This document shows positions 19,873 to 28,371 of a DNA stretch of 64,000 nt, piece by piece. The stretch lies in the NCBI RefSeq assembly GCF_003863365.1, contig NZ_RQXT01000008.1, positions 62,001 through 126,000 of the forward strand, read 5' to 3'. The DNA is from Mesorhizobium tamadayense (lineage in GTDB: Bacteria > Pseudomonadota > Alphaproteobacteria > Rhizobiales > Rhizobiaceae). Position numbers and translations under genes: made by a program. Under the pieces are notes generated by a model. That model saw nothing but the letters and a program-made list of their open reading frames with translations. It had not been told where the DNA came from and searched no databases. Position 1 is the stretch's first letter. Each line of letters begins with the position of its first letter.

Positions 19873-19925
19873 GAGCAATTCCAGGAAAAGTATGTAGCGC
19901 TTTTCCGCCCGGAATTGCGTAGAAC
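19873..19925. repeat. Rhizobial intergenic palindromic repeat, copy 1
   Basis: GAGCAATTCCAGGAAAAG is followed by a short spacer, CTTTTCC and GGAATTGCGT. The nested inverted repeats CAATTCC/GGAATTG and GGAAAAG/CTTTTCC fold into one hairpin. Related copies are at 28372, 45820 and 62807. It lies between convergent hflX and mazG and may act as a transcript end. Confidence 0.8.
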
Positions 19926-19931
19926 AAACAC

Positions 19932-20756
19932 TTATTTGGCGCTTTTTGCCTGCTGCCAGAGGGCTTCCATTTCGTCCAGCGTCGCTTTCTCCAGCGAACC
20001 GCCTGAAGCCTCCAATGCCCGCTCGACATAGTGGAAGCGGGAGCGGAATTTCTCGTTGGTGCCGCTGAGCGCGGCTTCGGCATCGAGCTTCAAATGGCGG
20101 CCGAGATTGACGAGGGCAAACAGCATGTCGCCGAACTCGTCCTTGATCGGTGCCGCGTCGCCCTTGGCCAGTGCCTCGCGCAATTCGCCGATCTCTTCCT
20201 CTATTTTGTCGAGGATGGGGGCTGCTTCGCTCCAGTCGAACCCGACGCGCGCAGCCTTCTCCTGCAGCTTGAGCGCGCGGGTCAGGGCAGGCAGCGCAAC
20301 CGGAACGCTGTCGAGATAGCCTGTGCCGTGATCTTCCGGGTCGAGGCCGCGCGCGATGCGGGCGTTGCGCTTGTCGGCCTTCTCCGCCGCCTTGATCTTC
20401 TCCCACATGCCCTTCGCCATGCCGGCGCTGCGCGCCGTCTCGTCGCCGAAGACATGCGGATGACGCCGGATCATCTTGGTGGTGATGGCTTCGACGACAT
20501 CGCCGAACGCGAACTCGCCGGCTTCCTCGGCCATTTGCGCGTGGTAGACGACCTGCAGCAGCAAGTCGCCCAGTTCCTCGCGCAGATCGTCGAAATCGCC
20601 GCGTGCAATGGCGTCCGCCACCTCATAGGCTTCCTCGATCGTGTAGGGCGCGATGGTGGAAAAATTCTGCTCGATGTCCCACGGACAGCCGGTCTTCGGC
20701 GCTCGCAGCGCCGCCATGATCTCGATCAGCCGGGAAATGTCTTTTGAGGGTTTCAT
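19932..20756 (-). CDS. mazG: Nucleoside triphosphate pyrophosphohydrolase MazG
   Basis: This 274-residue all-alpha NTP pyrophosphatase removes abnormal or excess nucleotides. Two tandem MazG domains are visible. The first has CPWDIEQNFSTIAPYTIEEAYEVADAI and the metal motif EELGDLLLQVVYHA. The second has EEIGELREAL and DEFGDMLFALVNLGR. The start at 20756 (MKPSKDISRLIEIMAAL) was chosen over a longer frame because of homology. It is convergent with hflX, and a palindromic repeat lies between the two. Confidence 0.95.
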   Translation of the reverse strand: MKPSKDISRLIEIMAALRAPKTGCPWDIEQNFSTIAPYTIEEAYEVADAIARGDFDDLREELGDLLLQVVYHAQMAEEAGEFAFGDVVEAITTKMIRRHPHVFGDETARSAGMAKGMWEKIKAAEKADKRNARIARGLDPEDHGTGYLDSVPVALPALTRALKLQEKAARVGFDWSEAAPILDKIEEEIGELREALAKGDAAPIKDEFGDMLFALVNLGRHLKLDAEAALSGTNEKFRSRFHYVERALEASGGSLEKATLDEMEALWQQAKSAK

Positions 20757-20837
20757 GCAACAAACCCTAGCGCGCAGCGCTCGGGCGACCAATCCCGCCG
20801 GCTTGCAAAAGCCTATTGTCCACAGTTGCGCAGGCTC

Positions 20838-22022
20838 TCAGTCCAGCACCGAGACGATCGCCTTGGCCAGGTCGTCCATGCCGTCCTCCGGCAGGCCGGC
20901 CACGTTGATGCGGCTGTCGCCCACCATGTAGACGGCGTGCTCGGTGCGCAGGCGCTCGACCTGCGCCTCCGTCAGCCCGAGGCGGGAAAACATGCCGCGA
21001 TGGCTGGCTACGAAATCGAAGCGGTCGGAGTTGGACCGCCGCCGCAACGCCTCGGCGAAGGCGACGCGCAGCCTCAGCATGCGCAGCCGCATCTCCTCGA
21101 GCTCCGTCTCCCAGTCCTTCTTCAGCTCGGCGTCTTCGAGCACCATGCGCACCGCAGCCGCGCCGTGGTCCGGCGGCATCGAATAAAGGGCACGCGCGGC
21201 GGCCAGCATCTGGCTCATCGCCACGTCCGCCTGCGCGCCGTCTTTGGCCATGATCATCGCGGCGCCGACGCGGTCGCGATAGACGGCGAAATTCTTCGAG
21301 CAGCTCGAGGCGACGACCATCTCCGGGACCTTGTCGGCGAGCAGACGCAAGCCGGCAGCGTCAGCGTCGAGGCCTTCGCCAAAACCCTGATAAGCGATGT
21401 CGACGAAGGGCAGCAGACCGCGCTTCAGAAGCACATCGGCGACCTTGGCCCATTGCGCGGCATCCAGATTGGCGCCGGTCGGGTTATGGCAGCAGCCATG
21501 CAGCAGCACGACGTCACCACTACTGGCCGTCTTCAGCGCCGCCAGCATGTCATCGAAGCGGACGGCGCCGGAAGCGGCGTCGAAATAGGGATAGTCGCGC
21601 ACCTGCAGGCCGGCAGCGCGCATCACCGGCAGATGGTTCGGCCAGGTCGGATCGGGCAGCCATACCGTCGCGCCCGGACGAGTGCGCTGCAGAAGCTCGG
21701 CCACCAGCCTGAGCGCGCCCGATCCGCCCGGCGTTTGCGCTGCGCGGATGCGTGATAAGTCGGCACTTTCGCCGAAGGCAAGCTTGATCATCGCGGCGTT
21801 GAAGCCGGTATCGCCTGCCAGGCCGAGATAGGTCTTGGTGTCCTGGCTAGCGAGCAGCCGCTTCTCGGCCTTGCGCACGGCGCGCATCACCGGCGTCCTG
21901 CCGTCGCGGTCCTTGTAGACGCCGACGCCGAGGTCGACTTTGCCGGGACGCGTGTCGGCGCGGTAGAGCCCGATCAGGGCAAGGATCTTGTCGGCGGGCG
22001 CTGGCTGCAGGGTTTCGAACAT
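20838..22022 (-). CDS. Aromatic-amino-acid/aspartate aminotransferase (class I)
   Basis: This 394-residue PLP enzyme begins MFETLQPAPADKILALIGLYRADTRPGKVDLGVGVYKD, the pattern of the E. coli AspC/TyrB subgroup. The GCCHNPTGANLD motif and the Schiff-base lysine in SCSKNFAVYRDRVGA are present. The active-site Arg near the end is probably in SRINVAGL. It should move amino groups between aromatic amino acids or aspartate and 2-oxoglutarate. Which substrate dominates cannot be told. It stands alone, divergent from the sigma-factor gene by about 155 bases. Confidence 0.9.
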   Translation of the reverse strand: MFETLQPAPADKILALIGLYRADTRPGKVDLGVGVYKDRDGRTPVMRAVRKAEKRLLASQDTKTYLGLAGDTGFNAAMIKLAFGESADLSRIRAAQTPGGSGALRLVAELLQRTRPGATVWLPDPTWPNHLPVMRAAGLQVRDYPYFDAASGAVRFDDMLAALKTASSGDVVLLHGCCHNPTGANLDAAQWAKVADVLLKRGLLPFVDIAYQGFGEGLDADAAGLRLLADKVPEMVVASSCSKNFAVYRDRVGAAMIMAKDGAQADVAMSQMLAAARALYSMPPDHGAAAVRMVLEDAELKKDWETELEEMRLRMLRLRVAFAEALRRRSNSDRFDFVASHRGMFSRLGLTEAQVERLRTEHAVYMVGDSRINVAGLPEDGMDDLAKAIVSVLD

Positions 22023-22177
22023 CGATAGGGCTCCAATGGCGGCGGAGTGATACGCAAATCGGCCGCGCTTCGCCAGCGGTTTCCTGCGGAAGTCCCGTTC
22101 ACCCGCTCGCTTGCGCGGGGCCGACGCAACGTCGGTCGATCGCAAAAGAAACGGCATGCAGGGATTAAAAACCCCAC

Positions 22178-22729
22178 ATGCGCCGTAAACAGGGCATGAA
22201 ACGGTCGATGGTTCGCTTCGATATCGTCGGGCAGTTGGGATCGCTTCGGCGCTACGCGCGCTCTTTGACGCGCGACAGCGCCGATGCCGAGGATCTGGTC
22301 CACGACGCGCTGGTGCGTGCCTATGAGCGGCGCCGTACCTTTCGCTCGGGCGGCAACCCGCGCGCCTGGCTTCTGGCGATCCTGCACAACATCTTCATCG
22401 ACCGCATGCGCTCGCGCCGGTCCGAAGCGGCGCGCATCGAGCAGGCCGGCCGTCTCGCCGATCAAAGCGTGGCGGCGTCCCAGGACCACTCGGTCCGACT
22501 TTCGCAGGTGCGGGAAGCCTTCCTGGCATTGCCGGAAGAGCAGCGCTCCGCTCTGCATCTCGTCGCCATCGAGGGGCTAAGCTACGCCCAGGCGGCCGAG
22601 GTCAGCGGCGTGCCGCTTGGAACCCTTATGTCGCGCATCGGCCGCGCGCGTGCGGCGCTGCGCGAGATGGAGGAGGGCGCTCCGGCGCGCGGCAAAAATC
22701 GCTTGAGGATCGTGGGAGGTGAATCATGA
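22178..22729 (+). CDS. ECF-type RNA polymerase sigma factor
   Basis: This 183-residue protein has sigma-70 region 2 (RYARSLTRDSADAEDLVHDALVRAYERRRTF, GNPRAWLLAILHNIFIDRMRSRR). It also has region 4 (LPEEQRSALHLVAIEGLSYAQAAEVSGVPLGTLMSRIGRARAALRE). Regions 1 and 3 are absent, which defines the ECF group. Starts at 22178, 22196 and 22208 are all possible; AACAGGG just before 22196 favours that one. Its stop overlaps the start of a membrane anti-sigma gene by four bases, so the two form a regulatory pair. The signal and target promoters are unknown. Confidence 0.9.
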   Translation: MRRKQGMKRSMVRFDIVGQLGSLRRYARSLTRDSADAEDLVHDALVRAYERRRTFRSGGNPRAWLLAILHNIFIDRMRSRRSEAARIEQAGRLADQSVAASQDHSVRLSQVREAFLALPEEQRSALHLVAIEGLSYAQAAEVSGVPLGTLMSRIGRARAALREMEEGAPARGKNRLRIVGGES

Positions 22730-23499
22730 CCGCTATCGTCGATCCCGTCACCGATGCCGATCTCGACGCCTACGTCGACGATCAGCTCGACGTCGCTCGC
22801 CGCATCGAGGTCGAGGCCTTTCTTTCCTCGCGCCCGGAAGTGGCCGCACGCGTGATGTCCGATCTCAGAACACGCGACGAATTGCGCGTGGCGCTTGCCG
22901 GCCCCCTCGGCATGGCGCGCCCGGCAACGACCGAGGCGGCGCGGCGGCTGGAGAGGGCGCTTGCCAGGGATCGTGTCTTTTCCGTGCTGCAACGGGCCGC
23001 GGCGGCGGCTGTGCTGGTGGCGGCGGGCTGGCTGGCGAACGGCGTCTTCGGGCCGATCACCGTCACCAAGGTGGTCGCCTCGACGCAGCCGCCCGCCTAT
23101 GTCGAGGAAGCGGTGAGCGCGCACCGCACGACGCTGGTGCGTGAGACGATGCCGTCGCAGCCGGAAGCGCCGGGCTACAATGCCGACGAGATCCGCGCCG
23201 CGACCGCGATCGTCATGCCTTCGCTCCCCGACGACTGGAGGATCCGTGACGTCCAGATTTATCCGTCGCGGTTCGGACCGAGCGTCGAGATGGCGGTTGA
23301 AACGAAAGACCTCGGTCTGGTCTCGCTGTTTGCGATCAGGCCAGGCACGTTCGACGTGGTGAAGCCCACCGTCGCGCCCTCGGGCGACATCTCATCCGCC
23401 TATTTCCAGATCGGCGAGGTCGCTTACGCCGTCGTCGGACGAAGCGATGCCGGCGATCTCGACCGGGCCGCCGAAAAGCTGGCGCGGACGCTCTACTGA
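22726..23499 (+). CDS. Membrane-anchored anti-sigma factor
   Basis: This 257-residue protein has a cytoplasmic N-terminus resembling zinc-less anti-sigma domains (DADLDAYVDDQLDVARRIEVEAFLSSRPEVA). One membrane helix lies at about 86-104 (VLQRAAAAAVLVAAGWLAN). The extracytoplasmic C-terminus begins with a low-complexity linker. Its ATG overlaps the ECF sigma stop (ATGA). In such pairs the anti-sigma holds the sigma factor until an envelope signal releases it; that role is inferred from position and topology. No HxxxCxxC zinc motif is present. Confidence 0.82.
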   Translation: MTAIVDPVTDADLDAYVDDQLDVARRIEVEAFLSSRPEVAARVMSDLRTRDELRVALAGPLGMARPATTEAARRLERALARDRVFSVLQRAAAAAVLVAAGWLANGVFGPITVTKVVASTQPPAYVEEAVSAHRTTLVRETMPSQPEAPGYNADEIRAATAIVMPSLPDDWRIRDVQIYPSRFGPSVEMAVETKDLGLVSLFAIRPGTFDVVKPTVAPSGDISSAYFQIGEVAYAVVGRSDAGDLDRAAEKLARTLY

Positions 23500-23537
23500 A
23501 ACGCTCAATCAAACCGATCCAACCAAGGAGAACGAAA

Positions 23538-24254
23538 ATGAACAGCCCTAATCTGGGATACCGAATGGGCGCCGGCGCCCGGGCCGGTGCGGTCTATGAC
23601 GAGGGCCTGCGCCGGCATATGCTGCGCGTCTACAACTATATGGGCCTCGGCCTCGTCGTCACCGGCCTCGTCGCCTTTGCCGTGGCTTCGACGCCGGCGC
23701 TCTATGTGCCGATCTTCTCCAGCCCGCTGAAATGGGTGGTGATGCTGGCGCCGCTCGCCTTCGTGATGCTCTTCTCGTTCAAGATGCAGACGATGTCGGC
23801 GGCTAGCGCACAAGCGATGTTCTGGGCCTTCTGCGCCGTCATGGGCCTGTCGCTCGCTTCCGTGTTCCTGGTCTTCACCGGCACCAGCATCGCGCGCACC
23901 TTCTTCATCGCCGCGACGATGTTCGGCGCCACCAGCCTCTACGGCTACATGACCAGGCGCGACCTGACGCAGTTCTCGTCCTTCCTGATCATGGGCCTGA
24001 TCGGCGTGGTTATCGCGAGCCTCGTCAACCTGTTCCTCGGCTCGACCGCGCTGCAGTTCGCCATCTCGGTGATCGGCATCGCCGTCTTCATCGGCCTGAC
24101 CGCCTGGGACACCCAGACGATCAAGGAGCAGTATGCCGAGAATTTCGACGCTGAATCGCAGCAGAAGCTCGCCGTCTTCGGCGCCTTCTCGCTCTATCTG
24201 AACTTCATCAACATCTTCCAGCTGCTGCTGAATTTCACCGGCGAGCGCGAATAG
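23538..24254 (+). CDS. Bax inhibitor-1/YccA family membrane protein
   Basis: This 238-residue protein has seven hydrophobic segments and the family signatures MGLGLVVTGLVAF, FGATSLYGYMTRRDLTQFSSFLIMGLIG and the final SLYLNFINIFQLLLNF. Bacterial members act as pH-sensitive cation (calcium) leak channels or modulate the FtsH protease; neither can be assigned here. Ribosome site AAGGAG precedes the ATG. It starts 38 bases after the anti-sigma gene and could be read through from it. It ends with a strong terminator. Confidence 0.92.
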   Translation: MNSPNLGYRMGAGARAGAVYDEGLRRHMLRVYNYMGLGLVVTGLVAFAVASTPALYVPIFSSPLKWVVMLAPLAFVMLFSFKMQTMSAASAQAMFWAFCAVMGLSLASVFLVFTGTSIARTFFIAATMFGATSLYGYMTRRDLTQFSSFLIMGLIGVVIASLVNLFLGSTALQFAISVIGIAVFIGLTAWDTQTIKEQYAENFDAESQQKLAVFGAFSLYLNFINIFQLLLNFTGERE

Positions 24255-24284
24255 GCCGGGCCGTAGCAGGCAACATTTCGAACG

Positions 24285-24325
24285 AAACCGTGGCCGGAGG
24301 GAAAACCTCCGGCCACGGTTTTCTT
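24285..24325 (+). terminator. Rho-independent terminator after the Bax-inhibitor gene
   Basis: A perfect 16-bp stem (24285-24300 with 24306-24321, core CCGTGGCCGGAGG) has a GAAAA loop and ends in TTTTCTT. Confidence 0.88.
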
Positions 24326-24433
24326 GGGACAGCGCTCATCGCGGTTCTGTGAGGCGCCACGCGACCAGTACCCTTGAGTTTACGCACGCCCCTTTGCTAG
24401 CCTGCCGGTCATGCCAATCAGCCGCGAGGACGT

Positions 24434-25309
24434 ATGGAACAGGTGACGCTTCACGGCGACGGCATCTCGGCAACCATCATTGGGCAAGGTGCTGAACTGG
24501 TGTCCTTGCGCGACGCCGACGGCGCGGAGCTTCTGTGGCAGGCAGGGCCCGCCTGGCGGCGCCATTCCCCGGTTTTGTTTCCGATCGTCGGCCGGCTGAA
24601 GGGCGATCAGTTGCGCCATCGCGGCCAAAACTATCCGATGACGCAGCACGGCTTTGCCCGCGACAGGCGCTTTGCCTGGGCGGAGCAGGGGCCTTCCTCC
24701 TGCACGCTTGTTCTGACGGATGATGATGAAACATTCGTCCACTATCCGTTCGCTTTCCGCCTGGCCATAAGCTACAGCCTTGGCCCTGCTCAACTCGACG
24801 TGACCTTCGAGATCACCAACACCGGCGATGAGGTGTTGCCGGCCTCGATCGGCGCGCACCCGGCATTCAACTGGCCACTGCTGCCGGAACTGCCCAAGGA
24901 AGCCTATCGGCTGACCTTTGCCGACAACGAGACCGCGCCGATCCGCCGCCTGAAAGACGGGCTCATGCTGCCAACGCCGCAACCCACACCCGTCGAGGGA
25001 AAGACGCTTGCGCTCTCCGAGCGGCTGTTCGACGACGACGCCGTCATTCTGGACCGGCCCGCCAGCAGCAGCGTGCGCTATGCCGCCGAGCGCGGTCCAG
25101 CGATCGAAATGTCGTGGCAGGGATTCAACGAGCTGGGCATTTGGTCCAAGCCGGGCGGAGCGCCGTTCCTGTGCATCGAGCCTTGGCACGGCATCGCAAG
25201 CCCGGTCGATTTCGATGGCGAGTTTGCCGATAAGCCGGGCGCGATGCTGATCGAGCCGGGCGCGAAGCGCAGGCTGACCTACCGGATCGTCATCAGCCGG
25301 GAGCCGTAA
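24434..25309 (+). CDS. Aldose 1-epimerase family (galactose mutarotase-like) protein
   Basis: This 291-residue beta-sandwich protein of the LacX/YeaD-like mutarotase group has the early motif GAELVSLRDADGAELLWQ. HSPVLFPIVGRLKG and MTQHGFARDRRFAW carry the likely catalytic His, and GAHPAFNWPL carries a second conserved His. The C-terminal part has SPVDFDGEFADKPGAMLIEPG. It probably interconverts sugar anomers or binds a sugar. The small gene that follows starts four bases after its stop, so they may be co-transcribed. Confidence 0.85.
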   Translation: MEQVTLHGDGISATIIGQGAELVSLRDADGAELLWQAGPAWRRHSPVLFPIVGRLKGDQLRHRGQNYPMTQHGFARDRRFAWAEQGPSSCTLVLTDDDETFVHYPFAFRLAISYSLGPAQLDVTFEITNTGDEVLPASIGAHPAFNWPLLPELPKEAYRLTFADNETAPIRRLKDGLMLPTPQPTPVEGKTLALSERLFDDDAVILDRPASSSVRYAAERGPAIEMSWQGFNELGIWSKPGGAPFLCIEPWHGIASPVDFDGEFADKPGAMLIEPGAKRRLTYRIVISREP

Positions 25310-25312
25310 GGC

Positions 25313-25723
25313 ATGGCCTTTGCGATCAAGGCCGAGGTCGAGGACCCGCTGGCGCAAACCTTCTCGTTCGCCGCGCAGAAAACGATGTATGGCGGCAAGC
25401 TTATCGCCGAAGGCGACACAATCTTCGTGTTTGCCAGCGAGAACGAAGGCGGGCAGGGGCTTATCGCGCGCGGTGTCGTCACCTCTTCCGAGCCGATCCC
25501 CAGAAGACCCGATCTCGAACGACAGACACCGCGCGTCAGTGTTTCCATCCGCCGCACCGCGCTGGTTGCGCGGCGATTGGGCCGAGACGAGCTCAAGCGG
25601 TTCAAGGACTGGAACGATGGCCGGCCCGAGACCGAGATCAACTTCAAATTCTATCGACAGGCGACGAACAAGATCGTCGGCATCTCCGATGAAGCGGCGG
25701 CGTTTCTCGACGGTTTTTTCTAA
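25313..25723 (+). CDS. Conserved hypothetical protein (possible PUA/EVE-like fold)
   Basis: This 136-residue soluble protein begins MAFAIKAEVEDPLAQTFSF. The centre (GGKLIAEGDTIFVFASENEGGQGLIARGVV) recalls the barrel strand pattern of EVE/PUA-like domains that bind modified bases. That resemblance is by eye only and no motif confirms it. The C-terminus is aromatic and basic, ending AAFLDGFF. It follows the mutarotase-like gene with almost no gap. Function unknown. Confidence 0.72.
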   Translation: MAFAIKAEVEDPLAQTFSFAAQKTMYGGKLIAEGDTIFVFASENEGGQGLIARGVVTSSEPIPRRPDLERQTPRVSVSIRRTALVARRLGRDELKRFKDWNDGRPETEINFKFYRQATNKIVGISDEAAAFLDGFF

Positions 25724-25724
25724 A

Positions 25725-25825
25725 ACATGTCTCCCGAAGTGCAGCGGTTTCGGAACAAAGACATGCTTAAAATCAAAGACCTAAAGCAGGTCGCGTGAAT
25801 CCTTTTCCACGCGACCTGCTTTAGG
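25725..25825. repeat. Second type of intergenic palindromic repeat
   Basis: A roughly 100-base element has two parts. The first runs ACATGTCTCCCGAAGTGCAG and on to CGGAACAAAGACATG. The second is a perfect 18-bp inverted repeat (25780-25797 and 25808-25825, core GCAGGTCGCGTG) with a 10-base loop. I recall this sequence type recurring between genes in Rhizobiales. The right arm supplies the stop codon of the methyltransferase gene. Confidence 0.78.
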
Positions 25826-26297
25826 ACGGCAAGCCACGGACCAAATCGATCTCCTTCAATGGATCGCCGCCGTCGATGAAGAGCCTGCCATGTGGCTTCA
25901 GGGCCGCCTTGATGCGCGTCAACGCTTCCCGGCCGGCTTCGGGATGACGCCCGTCGAGCGCGCCGACCCGCATGGCAAAGGCGATGTCGAAGAGGGCATC
26001 GCCGGACCTCAACGCGAAGTCCTCGATCGCTACATGCCTGAAATCGAGCCGGCCCAAAGCCATCTCATCGGCCGATCCCGAGCGCGCCAATCGGATTGCC
26101 TTTTCCGAACGGTCGATGGCCAGAATGAAGCCGCGATCGATACGGCGAGCGACAGCACGAGCGGCAACGCCGGGGCCGCATCCGATCTCCAGGACGCGAA
26201 GTCCCGGCTTCAATGGAAGAGCTTCGACGAAGGCGGATATCCGCACAGAGAGTTCGGCAGCCATGAGATGAGTTATGCAATCCGGTTTGCGGGCCAC
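25821..26297 (-). CDS. Class I SAM-dependent methyltransferase
   Basis: This 158-residue protein has the SAM motif VLEIGCGPGVAARAVARRI (motif I), an acidic ILAIDRSEKAIRLAR strand (motif II) and DIAFAMRVGALDG (post-motif). The fold is complete but short, with no recognisable substrate domain, so the target is unknown. It starts with GTG at 26297; an internal ATG at residue 12 is an alternative. Its TAA stop lies inside the palindromic repeat, so insertion of the repeat may have trimmed or replaced the original 3' end. Confidence 0.78.
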   Translation of the reverse strand: MARKPDCITHLMAAELSVRISAFVEALPLKPGLRVLEIGCGPGVAARAVARRIDRGFILAIDRSEKAIRLARSGSADEMALGRLDFRHVAIEDFALRSGDALFDIAFAMRVGALDGRHPEAGREALTRIKAALKPHGRLFIDGGDPLKEIDLVRGLPS

Positions 26298-26425
26298 GCA
26301 AGCGGGACCGCGCAGAGTGCGATTGCTGGCAGGGCAGGGCGTGAAACGGCGGGCGCAGCCTTCATGGACGGCTCGACGCGGTTCGTTGTAAACGTTCCGA
26401 CCGATTGAATTTGAAGGAGACCAGC

Positions 26426-26814
26426 GTGGACCGGTTCACGGGAGGCTGCCTGTGCGGCAATGTCCGACTCGTGGCGTCGGGCCGCCCGTACAGGGTCGGC
26501 ATCTGTCACTGCCTGGACTGCCGCAAGCATCATGGCGCGCTCTTTTATGCCGCCGCGGTTTTCCCTCAGGACGCCGTGACGATCGATGGCGAGACACGCG
26601 ACTATGCCGGACGATTTTTCTGTCCGCGTTGCGGCTCATCCGTTTTCGCGCGTACCGCGGACGAAATCGAAGTGCACCTCGGGACCCTGGATGAACCTGA
26701 CCAACTGGTGCCGACCTACGAACTCTGGACCGTCGCGAGTCTTGGCTGCCGCCGTTTCCGCTCACGAGACGATACGAACGCGATCGTGGCACCACGGGCC
26801 GCTCTGTGGAGTAG
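26426..26814 (+). pseudogene. GFA-family (CENP-V/glutathione-dependent formaldehyde-activating-like) gene, frameshifted
   Basis: The gene starts with GTG at 26426 behind AAGGAG. It encodes a zinc-binding GFA domain with cysteine motifs CLCGNVRL, CHCLDCRKHHG and FCPRCGSSVF. The first frame runs to ELWTV and then loses homology. In the next frame the sequence continues RESWLPPFPLTRRYERD and reaches a proper stop at 26812-26814. That is the normal family ending. A single-base loss near 26732-26734 explains the switch. Without it the product would be about 129 residues. The first frame instead runs on as an artefact into the antisense of the next gene. This is either a young pseudogene or a sequencing error. 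Confidence 0.8.
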
Positions 26815-26848
26815 GGGCTACCGGCCGCTCTCGAGGCCAGGCCGGCCG

Positions 26849-28366
26849 TCACTCCGGAAGACCGGCCTTGCGAAAGCCATCGACGAAATGCTCGAGCGTC
26901 GCGGCGTCGCGGAACGGCTCCGTCCAGACCCAGTGGCGGGTCGTGAAATGCGGGTTGGCGACGAGGAACAGGTCGACCTCGGCGCGCGCCTCGTCGAGCC
27001 GGCCGAGCTGGGCAAGGCTCGCCGCCAGGAAACGGCGTGAGCTGGTCCGATAGGTCTCGTCCCGGCGCAGCGTCTCGACTGCGGCTTCGTATTCGCCGGC
27101 CGCATATTGCCCCTGGCCGAGCGTCAGATAGTACCAGCTTGCCGGATAGGGGTTCAGCCGGAACGCCTTACGAATGTGCTCAAGGCCTTCCTCGATACGC
27201 CCGGCCAGAACCTCGATGTCGGATATTGTCGCCCAGGCGTCGGCTTCGTTCGGGTCGAGCTCGAACGCCTTGGTGAATTCAGCGTCCGCCTCGTCGAAGC
27301 GCCGCTCATAGGCGAGCAGGTTGGCGAGCACCCAGCGGCAGCCGGCATCGTTGGGATCGATCGCGACTGCCTTGCGCGCCAGCTCTAAAGCAACGCTGCG
27401 GTTAGGCTCAATCGGCTCGCCCCAATGCACCCATCCCATCCAGTGGTTCATGGCAAGCCAGCGATAGGCCTCGGCGTAGTCCGGATCGAGCGAAACCGCG
27501 CGCGTCAGCATCAGATGCGCTTCCCGCGCCGTCTGCGGCGAATCGTCGATCAGCTTTCGTGCCCGCACGCAGAGATCGTACGCCTCGAGATTTTTGGGCC
27601 GGTTGCGCGACGGCGATGCGCGCAGCCTGCCGAGCAACGCCTCCACGATCTTGCCCGTGACCTCGTCCTGAACGGCAAAGATATCTTCCAGGCTGCGATC
27701 GAAGCGTTCCGCCCACAGATGTTCGCCGCTCACCGCGTCGACAAGCTGCGCGTTGATGCGCACGCGCCCGGCGGCGCGCCTTGCGCTGCCCTCAAGCAGG
27801 TAGCGCACGCCAAGATCCTCGGCGATCGCGCGCACGTCCATCGCCTTTCCCTTGTAGGCAAAGACCGAGTTGCGCGCGATAACGAACAGGCCCGCATTCC
27901 TGGACAGGTCGGTGATCAGGTCTTCGGTCAGCCCATCCGCGAAGGATTCCTGCTCGGGATCGTTGCTGAAATTGACGAAGGGCAGCACGGCTATCGACGG
28001 CTTGCCGGGCAGCGGCAAAGGATTTCGCTTCGCCTCGCCGAGCCGTTCGATGGCTCCGGTGAAGCGGTAGCCGACGCGCGGAACCGTGGCGATCCATTCG
28101 CTGCCGTCGGCGGCCGGACCGAGCAGCTTCCGCAATTGCGCGATCTGGACGGTGAGGTTGCCTTCCTCGACGGCCGTGCCCGCCCATGCCGCGTCCATCA
28201 GCTCGGCCTTGGCCAGGATTTCGCCGGGACGTTGGACGAGCGCCGCGAGCAGCTTCAGCCCGCGATAGCCGGCGGCGACGGGGACATCGTTCCGAAGAAG
28301 CGTTCCCGCGGCTGAATCAAGCACGTACGGACCAAAGGCAAAGCGCGATCCCTGCATGCGGCGCAT
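26849..28366 (-). CDS. Winged-helix transcriptional regulator with TolB-like and TPR domains
   Basis: In this 505-residue protein, residues about 10-105 form an OmpR/CadC-type winged helix (GLKLLAALVQRPGEILAKAELMDAAW, VGYRFTGAIERL). Residues about 118-240 match the FlgO/TolB-N-like domain found in adenylate-cyclase-like proteins (PSIAVLPFVNFSNDPEQESFADGLTEDLITDLSR). The rest is a series of TPR-like helices to the end. No membrane helix or catalytic cyclase domain is visible. This architecture is abundant in rhizobia and probably acts as a DNA-binding sensor. Targets are unknown. It is convergent with the broken GFA gene. Confidence 0.85.
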   Translation of the reverse strand: MRRMQGSRFAFGPYVLDSAAGTLLRNDVPVAAGYRGLKLLAALVQRPGEILAKAELMDAAWAGTAVEEGNLTVQIAQLRKLLGPAADGSEWIATVPRVGYRFTGAIERLGEAKRNPLPLPGKPSIAVLPFVNFSNDPEQESFADGLTEDLITDLSRNAGLFVIARNSVFAYKGKAMDVRAIAEDLGVRYLLEGSARRAAGRVRINAQLVDAVSGEHLWAERFDRSLEDIFAVQDEVTGKIVEALLGRLRASPSRNRPKNLEAYDLCVRARKLIDDSPQTAREAHLMLTRAVSLDPDYAEAYRWLAMNHWMGWVHWGEPIEPNRSVALELARKAVAIDPNDAGCRWVLANLLAYERRFDEADAEFTKAFELDPNEADAWATISDIEVLAGRIEEGLEHIRKAFRLNPYPASWYYLTLGQGQYAAGEYEAAVETLRRDETYRTSSRRFLAASLAQLGRLDEARAEVDLFLVANPHFTTRHWVWTEPFRDAATLEHFVDGFRKAGLPE

Positions 28367-28371
28367 CTATA

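Noticed and set aside
18274..20406. 710-codon minus-strand frame across hfq, hflX and mazG
   Set aside because: Three well-supported genes occupy the region in other frames; the long frame is a GC-rich shadow without motifs.
26405..27040. 211-residue GFA protein
   Set aside because: Residues after ELWTV have no similarity and overlap the antisense of the next gene; the true C-terminus lies in another frame, so this is a frameshift artefact.
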